The translations under genes were made by a program, and so were the position numbers. Positions 1 through 5,032 of a stretch of DNA of 5,032 nt are shown piece by piece (position 1 is the stretch's first letter; each line of letters begins with the position of its first letter). Under the pieces are notes generated by a model. It was not told the origin of the DNA and made no database searches. It saw only the letters and a list, made by a program, of their open reading frames with translations. Source of the DNA: Actinomycetes bacterium (GTDB lineage: Bacteria > Actinomycetota > Actinomycetes > S36-B12 > UBA5976); NCBI GenBank assembly GCA_021784375.1, contig JAJXSV010000191.1, positions 1-5,032 on the forward strand, given 5' to 3'.

Positions 1-262
1 CGCCGCCGCGCATGCCACCTGCTTCTCCATGGTCCTCTCCAACGGCCTGGCCAAGGCAGGCACCCCGCCGACCCAGTTGAACACCTCGGCCGAGGTCGAT
101 TTCCAGCCCGGCACCGGCATCACCGGCATCCGCCTCACGGTGCGCGGTGACGTCCCCGGACTCGACGCCGCGGGCTTCCTCGCGGCTGCGGAGGCGGCCA
201 AGGTGGGCTGCCCCGTCAGTCAGGCCCTCAAGGCCGTCCCCATCACCCTCACCGTCCTGTAG
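1..262 (+). CDS. osmC: OsmC-family peroxiredoxin, 3' part (5' end outside window)
   Basis: OsmC proteins are cytoplasmic thiol peroxidases that reduce organic hydroperoxides and hydrogen peroxide with a pair of cysteines. The reading frame is open from base 2 and gives 86 residues before the TAG at 260-262. The fragment begins AAAHATCFSM, the helix that carries the peroxidatic cysteine (Cys7 of the fragment). The second cysteine is Cys70, in VGCPVSQAL. The 63-residue spacing is close to the 66 between Cys59 and Cys125 of E. coli OsmC, and the C-terminal ITLTVL strand is typical. The ATG at 29 lies just after the first catalytic Cys, so it is not the start. About 50-55 N-terminal residues, including the conserved Arg, should lie upstream. 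The gene is followed after 3 nt by the molybdoenzyme gene, so the two are probably co-transcribed. The OsmC rather than Ohr assignment rests on the motif contexts and is fairly but not fully certain. Confidence 0.9.
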   Translation, partial: AAAHATCFSMVLSNGLAKAGTPPTQLNTSAEVDFQPGTGITGIRLTVRGDVPGLDAAGFLAAAEAAKVGCPVSQALKAVPITLTVL

Positions 263-265
263 GCG

Positions 266-1366
266 ATGATGGACGAGCGGCGGGGGATGCGTCAGGACGA
301 CGGCGTCTCGCGCCGCTCGCTCGTCGGCGGGGTGATCGCGCTGATCATCGGCGGCGGCCTCTACAACGGCCTCCATCGCACCCTGCGCGTGGCCGGCGCC
401 CAGGCCATGCAGGCAGTGCGCACGGCGCTCCCGCGGGCCAGCAGGACCCTGCCCGCGATTCCCCCCGACCCCGCAACGGTGCACCCGGGCCTCAGTCCGC
501 TCATCACGCCGGCCAAGGACTTCTACCGCGTCGCCACCACCTTCGACGTGCCCGGGTTCGACCCCGCGACCTGGCGCTTGACGGTGGACGGCCTGGTGCG
601 GAAGCCGCTCACGCTCACCTGGGACCAGTTGATCGCACGCCCAGTCATCGAGGTCGACGCCATGCTGGCATGCGTCTCGAACGCCGTTGGCGGCTCACTC
701 GTGGGCAATGCCCGCTGGTTGGGGGTGCGCCTCGACGACCTCGTCCGAGAGGCGGAACCGGAGCAGAAGGCCGACCAGGTCATGGGCTGGTCCTCGGACG
801 GGTTCTCGGCCGGGTTCCCGCTGGCCGCCCTAGACGGACGCGACGCCATCATCGCCATCGGCATGAACGGGGCACCGTTGCCGCCCGAGCACGGCTACCC
901 AGCCCGTCTCGTCGTGCCGGGGTTGTATGGCTACGTCTCCGCGACCAAGTGGCTCAAGCGCATCGAACTCACCCGGCTCGACTACGAGCAGGGGTACTGG
1001 GTGCCGCGCGGCTGGGCGCAGATCGCCCCCATCAAGACCGAGTCACGGATCGACACCCCGAAGGATGGTGCCGACCTCAAGCCCGGCACCCGCGCCATCG
1101 CCGGCGTCGCCTGGTCACCGCCACGCGGCATCGCCAAGGTCGAGGTGCAGGTGGACGACGGGCCCTGGCGCACTGCCACCCTCGGACCGGAACTGGCCAC
1201 GACCACCTGGCGACAATGGTGGATCGCCTGGGACGCTCCGGCGGGCGATCACACGCTCACGGTGCGCGCGACCGACGGCACCGGCGTCACCCAGACCAAG
1301 GTGGTGCAGGGGGAGGTCCCGGACGGGGCCACCGGCTGGCACCGGATCGCCGTACACGTCGTCTAG
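266..1366 (+). CDS. Tat-exported sulfite-oxidase-like molybdopterin-dependent oxidoreductase
   Basis: This 366-residue protein belongs to the sulfite oxidase (SUOX) fold family, which binds one molybdopterin (Moco). Residues 15-20 (SRRSLV) followed by a hydrophobic stretch to about 36 form a twin-arginine signal or anchor, so the folded enzyme should act outside the membrane. The Moco domain spans about 75-250. Cys136, in MLACVSNAVGG, is the expected molybdenum ligand, and GNARWLGVRL and VPGLYGYVSATKWL are family blocks. Residues about 255-366 are the Mo-co dimerisation domain, ending in GATGWHRIAVHVV. No haem-binding domain is visible. Many actinobacterial homologues are about 500 residues with several membrane helices before the RR motif; this one lacks them, and osmC coding sequence lies directly upstream. 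ATG 266 has no clear Shine-Dalgarno sequence. ATG 287, preceded by purine-rich sequence at 271-286, is an alternative start that still keeps the RR motif. The substrate is unknown: sulfite, methionine sulfoxide or another oxo compound are possible. Confidence 0.93.
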   Translation: MMDERRGMRQDDGVSRRSLVGGVIALIIGGGLYNGLHRTLRVAGAQAMQAVRTALPRASRTLPAIPPDPATVHPGLSPLITPAKDFYRVATTFDVPGFDPATWRLTVDGLVRKPLTLTWDQLIARPVIEVDAMLACVSNAVGGSLVGNARWLGVRLDDLVREAEPEQKADQVMGWSSDGFSAGFPLAALDGRDAIIAIGMNGAPLPPEHGYPARLVVPGLYGYVSATKWLKRIELTRLDYEQGYWVPRGWAQIAPIKTESRIDTPKDGADLKPGTRAIAGVAWSPPRGIAKVEVQVDDGPWRTATLGPELATTTWRQWWIAWDAPAGDHTLTVRATDGTGVTQTKVVQGEVPDGATGWHRIAVHVV

Positions 1367-1422
1367 CCCGACACACCGCAGGCAACCGGCGCTGGCTCAC
1401 CAACGCACATGTGCGACGTGGG
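1367..1422. other. Convergent intergenic gap
   Basis: This 56-nt stretch separates the stop codon of the molybdoenzyme (+ strand) from the stop codon of the VKOR gene (- strand). Transcripts from both sides must end in or near it. It contains the palindrome at 1404-1415 and an imperfect inverted stretch around CCGGCGCTGG (1386-1395). I see no T-run on either strand, so a classical intrinsic terminator is not supported. Rho-dependent or unstructured termination, or antisense overlap of the two transcripts, is possible. Confidence 0.6.
1404..1415. repeat. Perfect 12-bp palindrome between convergent genes
   Basis: CGCACATGTGCG is its own reverse complement. In RNA it could fold only as a short 4-bp stem with a CATG loop (or slightly longer with strain), which is weak for a terminator, and no T-tract follows on either side. 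It could be part of a bidirectional termination signal, a protein-binding site, or chance in GC-rich DNA. The placement between two tail-to-tail stops is the only functional hint. Confidence 0.35.
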
Positions 1423-1959
1423 TCAGGTCCAGAGGCCGTAGAAGACGAAGGCCGCGAGCAGGGCCCAGAAACCGACGGCGAGGAGCGTCTCCATGCCCGC
1501 CCGCCGGTGGGTGATCTTCCACCAGGCCAGGTTGACCACCACCGTCGCGGTGGCGATCACCGTGCAGTAAAGGCAGAGGGCGTGGATGAAGTACGCGGTC
1601 TGCCACATGAACCAGGTGACGAAGGCCAGCATGACCAGCATCAGGAACTGCATGGCGCGTCCGAGACCCGCGGAGATGCTCGACTTGCTGGCAGCCACGG
1701 CGAAGGCGGTGATGAACACCGAGAACATCGCCAATCCGATGGCCGCGTTGGGGATGGGTCGGAACACCGAGGATTGCGGGGCCAGCAGGACGTTCGAGCA
1801 CGAGATGAGCTTGCTGATGTTGCACAGCAGGTGGGCATGGGGGTTCGCGGAGAGTTGGATGCGTTCGACGATCTGCGTGATCGTCGATGCCATGCCCGCG
1901 GCGGCGGCGATCATGCCGACCATCGGCCAGGGCCCGCGTGCCCGCGCCATCATCATCAT
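1423..1959 (-). CDS. Vitamin K epoxide reductase (VKOR) family membrane protein
   Basis: Bacterial VKOR homologues replace DsbB: they reoxidise a DsbA-like thiol oxidase and pass electrons to membrane quinone, allowing disulfide formation in exported proteins. The 178-residue product has about five hydrophobic segments (about 11-33, 72-92, 103-125, 128-148, 156-176). All four catalytic cysteines are present: loop pair Cys46 and Cys54 in CNISKLISC, with the conserved Ser53, and the CxxC pair Cys129-Cys132 in CLYC. The 7-residue gap of the loop pair matches human Cys43/Cys51. There is no fused thioredoxin-like domain, so a separate DsbA partner must be encoded elsewhere. The start is one of four tandem ATGs (1959, 1956, 1953, 1950). 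The first overlaps the ackA stop as ATGA and is best spaced from a GGAGGTG ribosome site. The gene is the last of the apparent pta-ackA-VKOR operon. Family assignment is firm; the partner and the reason for its position are inference. Confidence 0.93.
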   Translation of the reverse strand: MMMMARARGPWPMVGMIAAAAGMASTITQIVERIQLSANPHAHLLCNISKLISCSNVLLAPQSSVFRPIPNAAIGLAMFSVFITAFAVAASKSSISAGLGRAMQFLMLVMLAFVTWFMWQTAYFIHALCLYCTVIATATVVVNLAWWKITHRRAGMETLLAVGFWALLAAFVFYGLWT

Positions 1960-3077
1960 GCCCGCAGCACCTCCACCGTCTCCAGCGCGATCTCGAGTTC
2001 CTCATTGGTCGCGATGACCATGACGCGGATCGGTCCCGCCCCGGAATCGATGACGCGATCGCCGGCGCCGCGGTCGAGGTTCGCCGCCGGGTCGACGGTG
2101 AGCCCGAGGTGCCCGAGCGGCGCAATGACCTCCTCGCGCACACGGGTGTCGTTCTCGCCGACGCCGGCCGTGAACACGACGGCGTGCAAGGCGGGCACCA
2201 CGCCGAAGTACGAGGCCACGTACTTGCGCAGCCGGTACACATACACGTCCATGGCCAGGCGCGCCTGCGCGTCACCGGCGTCGATCAGTGCCCAGACCTC
2301 GCGCATGTCACTCTGGCCCGTCATCCCGAGCATGCCGCTCCGGCGGTTCAGCAGGCTGTCGATGTCGGCGATGCTGTAGTTCGCCTCGCGGGCGAGATGG
2401 AAGACGGCCCCGGGGTCGATGTCGCCGGAGCGCGTGCCCATGACCAGACCCTCGAGCGGTGTCAGTCCCATCGAGGTGTCCACGCTGAGGCCGCAGCGCA
2501 CTGCCGTGATGGAGGCGCCGTTCCCGATGTGGGCGATGATGAGGTTGACCTCATCGACGGGCACACCCAGCATCTCCGCGGCGCGCTGCGTAACGTAGCG
2601 GTGGCTCGAGCCGTGGAAGCCGTAGCGCCGGATGCCGTACCGCTGCGCCACCTCGCGATCGATGGCGTAGGTGTGCGCATGCGCCGGGATGGTGGCGTGG
2701 AAGGAGGTGTCGAAGACCGCCACATTGGGGATCGACGGCAGCGCCTCGAGCATGGCCTCGATGCCATGCAGGTGCGGGGCATTGTGCAGTGGTGCGAGGG
2801 GGATGAGCGATTCGATGCCCCGCAGTGTGGACTCGGTGATGCGCTCCGGTCCCGGGAACAGCGATCCGCCCTGCACCACCCGATGCCCGATGCCCGAGAT
2901 GGTGGCGGTGTCGATGCCCGCGGTCGCGAAGGCTGCGAGCATTTCCTTGATGGCCTCGCGGTGATCGGTGACGCGTTCGATGAGGCCCTTGGTGATGACG
3001 TTGCCGGTGGCGGGCTCGAGCAACTGGTACTTCAGCGAGGACGAGCCGGCGTTGATGACGAGGATGCGCTCCGTCAT
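1956..3077 (-). CDS. ackA: Acetate kinase
   Basis: Acetate kinase catalyses acetyl phosphate + ADP to acetate + ATP, reversibly, in the cytoplasm, and is the partner of Pta encoded just upstream. The 373-residue product opens with the family signature VINAGSSSLK (Asn9). It keeps counterparts of the Methanosarcina thermophila active-site residues: Arg66 (GHRVVQGG), His98 (APLHN), Asp123 (VFDTSFH), His155 (YGFHGSSH), Arg216 (MGTRSGDIDP) and Glu359 (ATNEE). HIGNGAS (183-189) is the second phosphate loop. The spacings between Arg66 and Glu359 equal those in the M. thermophila enzyme, but Asn9 to Arg66 is 27 residues shorter, which explains the length below the usual 385-410. The ATG at 3077 overlaps the pta stop as ATGA. 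No Shine-Dalgarno sequence is evident before it, so translation probably depends on coupling to pta. The frame remains open upstream into pta, but the family N-terminus fixes the start. Confidence 0.97.
   Translation of the reverse strand: MTERILVINAGSSSLKYQLLEPATGNVITKGLIERVTDHREAIKEMLAAFATAGIDTATISGIGHRVVQGGSLFPGPERITESTLRGIESLIPLAPLHNAPHLHGIEAMLEALPSIPNVAVFDTSFHATIPAHAHTYAIDREVAQRYGIRRYGFHGSSHRYVTQRAAEMLGVPVDEVNLIIAHIGNGASITAVRCGLSVDTSMGLTPLEGLVMGTRSGDIDPGAVFHLAREANYSIADIDSLLNRRSGMLGMTGQSDMREVWALIDAGDAQARLAMDVYVYRLRKYVASYFGVVPALHAVVFTAGVGENDTRVREEVIAPLGHLGLTVDPAANLDRGAGDRVIDSGAGPIRVMVIATNEELEIALETVEVLRA
1968..1974 (-). promoter_or_regulatory. Ribosome binding site of the VKOR gene, inside ackA 3' end
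   Basis: On the minus strand this reads GGAGGTG, a near-ideal Shine-Dalgarno core, within the last codons of ackA. Eight bases separate it from the ATG at 1959, and 11, 14 and 17 from the next three ATGs, so the first ATG is favoured. It lets VKOR be translated efficiently in addition to any coupling through the ATGA overlap. Confidence 0.7.
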
Positions 3078-5032
3078 GCGGGCACCGGAGCCGTGGCCGC
3101 CTGCAGGGCCGTGATGGCCACCGTGTTCACGATGTCGGGGACCGTGCAGCCGCGCGAGAGGTCGTTCACCGGCTTGCGCAGCCCTTGCAGGATGGGGCCG
3201 ATGGCGACCGCATTCGATGAGCGCTGCACGGCCTTGTAGGCCGTGTTGCCGGCGTTCAGGTCGGGGAAGATGAGGACGGTGGCGTGGCCGGCGACGGAGT
3301 TGCCCGGCATCTTGGCGGCTCCCACCTGCTCGTCGACCGCGGCGTCGTACTGGATGGGTCCCGCCAACGGCAGCTCCGGATGCGCGGCGGATACGTACTC
3401 GGTGGCCTTGCGCACCTTCTCCACGTCGGCACCGCTGCCCGACTCGCCGGTCGAGTAGGAGAGCATGGCCACGCGCGGCGCGATCCCGAAGGCGACGGCG
3501 GTATCCGCCGTGGATGCCGCGATCTCGGCGAGCTGCTCGGCCGACGGGTCCGGGTTGACCGCGCAGTCCGCGAAGGCGAGTACGCGATCCGGCAGGCACA
3601 TGAGGAAGGTGCTCGACACCAGCGAGGTCCCGGGCACGGTCTTGATGATCTCGAGTGCCGGCCTGATCGTCTCGGCGGTGGTGTGCATCGCGCCGGACAC
3701 CATGCCGTGGGCCCGGCCCGTGTGCACGAGCATGGTGCCGAAGTAACTGGGATCCACCATGCGGTCGAGGGCGACTTCGAGCGTCATGCCCTTCCTGGCG
3801 CGCAGTTCCGCGTACAGCTGCGCGAACTCCCCGCGGAGGGGCGACGTGGACGGGTCGATGATGTCTGCGGAGTGGATGTCGACGCCGATCCTGGCGGCGC
3901 GCGCACGGACCTCGTCGGCGTTGCCCAGCAGCGTGATGTCGACGATGTCGCCGTGCAGCAACTCGTCCGCGGCGCGCAGGATGCGATCGTCCAAGCCCTC
4001 GGGCAGCACGATGTGCATGCGATGGTGGCGAGCCCGTTCCAGCAGCGAGGTCTGGAACATCAGGGGAGTCACCGCCACCGCCGCGGAGAGGCGGATGCGG
4101 GAGGCCAGGACATCGCTGTCGACGTTGGCCGCGAATTCCGCGATGGCGGCGGCGATCTTGCGGCGCGAGTTCGGCCGGATCTCGCCGCGCAGGTCGTCGA
4201 GCACGTGCAGCGTCTCCCAGGTGTCCGCCGGCACCGTGATGGTGGGGAGGTGCGACGACTCGAGCAACTTCAACACCAGCGGGTCCGGCCGTTCGTCACA
4301 GGTGAGCACGAGGCCCGCGGGGGACGGCCAATCGGGGATCGAGGCCACGGCGGCGCAGGTGACGATGAGGTCATTGCGGTCGCCGGCGCAGACAAGCAGC
4401 ACGCCCGGCTCCAGCAGCCGCAGCACCATGGGCACATGCCCTGACCCGGCGACGTACTTGTCGATCTCCCGTTGCAGGGTCTCGCCCTGGCCGACGATGA
4501 CGTCACCGCCGATGCCGTGTGCCACCTCCTCGATGGTGAGCGCCGACAGCAGCGGCACCTCCCCCAGCACGAACACGGGCTCATCGTTCTCCGCGGCGCG
4601 CATCTTCAACGCAGCGCGGTAGTCGTCCGCCACCTCGTGCTTCACGCGGTTCACGATGGTCGCGATGACCATGCAGTCATACTCCGCGAACAGATGGCGC
4701 TTGTGGCCGATCGATGCGGTGATGGAATCGAGGCTGCGGTTGAAGCCCGTGAGCACGGAGATCACCGGCGTGCCGAGGTTGGCCGCCAGCAGTGCGTTCA
4801 ACTCCAGCTCGGTGGACGACGTGGGGCCGGTGTAGTCGGTGCCGATGACGACCATGAAGTCGAAGCGGGAGCGCAGCGCGGAGAACTTCTCGACCACCAA
4901 CTCGATGACCTTGTCGGGCTGACCCGACTCGTAGAACTCCGCAGCATCCTCGTAGGTCATGGCGTAGGCATCGTGCGGGTCGAGGTCGATGTTGTAGCGC
5001 GAGATCAGCAGCTCGACCATCGCGTCCGGGCC
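3074..5032 (-). CDS. pta: Phosphate acetyltransferase, three-domain type (5' end outside window)
   Basis: Pta catalyses acetyl-CoA + phosphate to acetyl phosphate + CoA, feeding AckA. The frame is open to the right edge, giving 652 residues. The ATG at 5020 is internal: it sits within the N-terminal domain, and full-length relatives have about 690-715 residues, so roughly 45-50 residues carrying the P-loop-like start are missing. Domains in fragment numbering: BioD-like P-loop NTPase-type remnant to about 155 (MVVIGTDYTGP near 60-70), DRTGG domain about 160-270 (LLEPGVLLVCAGDRND), and the catalytic PTA_PTB domain about 322-645, starting near LLERARHHRMHIVLPEG. Catalytic-domain blocks include HTGRAHGMVSGA, LSYSTGESGSG, FPDLNAGNTAYKAVQR and GLRKPVNDLSRG. 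Ser626, Arg627 and Asp633 match Ser309, Arg310 and Asp316 of the M. thermophila enzyme in identity and spacing, consistent with CoA binding and catalysis. The stop overlaps the ackA start by 4 nt. The promoter lies outside the window. In enterobacterial Pta the N-terminal domains mediate metabolite control; that is only inferred here. Confidence 0.97.
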   Translation of the reverse strand, partial: GPDAMVELLISRYNIDLDPHDAYAMTYEDAAEFYESGQPDKVIELVVEKFSALRSRFDFMVVIGTDYTGPTSSTELELNALLAANLGTPVISVLTGFNRSLDSITASIGHKRHLFAEYDCMVIATIVNRVKHEVADDYRAALKMRAAENDEPVFVLGEVPLLSALTIEEVAHGIGGDVIVGQGETLQREIDKYVAGSGHVPMVLRLLEPGVLLVCAGDRNDLIVTCAAVASIPDWPSPAGLVLTCDERPDPLVLKLLESSHLPTITVPADTWETLHVLDDLRGEIRPNSRRKIAAAIAEFAANVDSDVLASRIRLSAAVAVTPLMFQTSLLERARHHRMHIVLPEGLDDRILRAADELLHGDIVDITLLGNADEVRARAARIGVDIHSADIIDPSTSPLRGEFAQLYAELRARKGMTLEVALDRMVDPSYFGTMLVHTGRAHGMVSGAMHTTAETIRPALEIIKTVPGTSLVSSTFLMCLPDRVLAFADCAVNPDPSAEQLAEIAASTADTAVAFGIAPRVAMLSYSTGESGSGADVEKVRKATEYVSAAHPELPLAGPIQYDAAVDEQVGAAKMPGNSVAGHATVLIFPDLNAGNTAYKAVQRSSNAVAIGPILQGLRKPVNDLSRGCTVPDIVNTVAITALQAATAPVPA

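Noticed and set aside
29..262. Short OsmC-like protein starting at the ATG at 29
   Set aside because: The peroxidatic Cys motif lies just upstream in the same frame, so this is an internal Met of a gene entering from the left.
1380..1425. Intrinsic terminator between the convergent genes
   Set aside because: The available stems are short or mismatched and no U-run follows on either strand, so I list only the palindrome and not a terminator.
1397..2275. Minus-strand frame of 292 codons overlapping VKOR and ackA
   Set aside because: It is rich in Arg, Thr, Ser and Cys with no motif, and two well-supported genes occupy the same strand in other frames.
670..2379. Long + strand open frame (569 codons) crossing the molybdoenzyme, the gap and the VKOR and ackA genes
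   Set aside because: It runs out of frame through one real gene and antisense to two others. The product is Arg/Gly/His-rich and low in complexity with no domain motif, as expected from GC-rich DNA with few stops.
1887..3239. Open + strand frame of 450 codons opposite ackA
   Set aside because: It is antisense to a gene with every acetate kinase motif, and the product shows no recognisable family pattern.
1956..3599. Possible longer AckA starting at 3599
   Set aside because: The extra N-terminal part is pta read in another frame. The acetate kinase N-terminus begins at the ATG at 3077, with the signature starting six residues later.
3284..4444. Open + strand frame of 386 codons opposite pta
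   Set aside because: It is antisense to the conserved catalytic and DRTGG domains of Pta. The composition is Arg/Gly/His/Val-rich, a typical shadow frame.
3074..5020. Complete Pta starting at the ATG at 5020
   Set aside because: The frame continues open to the window edge, and the usual N-terminal P-loop-like segment is missing, so this Met is internal.

Overview
This is a GC-rich window with strong G/C preference at third codon positions. Its protein families are typical of high-GC Gram-positive bacteria (Actinomycetota): an actinobacterial-style sulfite-oxidase-like molybdoenzyme, a VKOR with the actinobacterial loop pattern, and a long three-domain Pta followed by AckA. A fermentative or facultative actinobacterium, such as a member of the Propionibacteriales, would fit. 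The sequence alone does not fix the genus.

Layout: two convergent gene groups fill almost the whole window. On the + strand are the 3' end of an OsmC-family peroxiredoxin gene (1-262) and, 3 nt later, a complete sulfite-oxidase-like molybdopterin oxidoreductase gene with a Tat-type N-terminus (266-1366). On the - strand, reading leftward from the right edge, are pta (5032-3074, 5' end outside the window), ackA (3077-1956) and a VKOR-family gene (1959-1423). Both junctions in this trio are 4-nt ATGA overlaps, so it looks like one translationally coupled operon. The two groups meet tail to tail across a 56-nt gap (1367-1422) that holds a perfect 12-bp palindrome but no clear T-tract terminator.

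Function: Pta and AckA interconvert acetyl-CoA, acetyl phosphate and acetate, conserving ATP during overflow or fermentative metabolism, or activating acetate in reverse. VKOR is a membrane enzyme that makes disulfides for exported proteins and passes electrons to quinone. The OsmC protein is a cytoplasmic thiol peroxidase, and the molybdoenzyme should act outside the membrane on an oxidised or reduced sulfur (or similar oxo) substrate. Three of the five genes therefore deal with thiol or sulfur redox chemistry, next to an acetate module.

Novelty: I found no mobile element, CRISPR array, RNA gene or obviously new system. The observations most worth checking are the molybdoenzyme that lacks the membrane-spanning N-terminal region of its actinobacterial relatives, the VKOR gene locked onto the end of the pta-ackA operon with four tandem start codons, and an AckA about 27 residues short in a single place.
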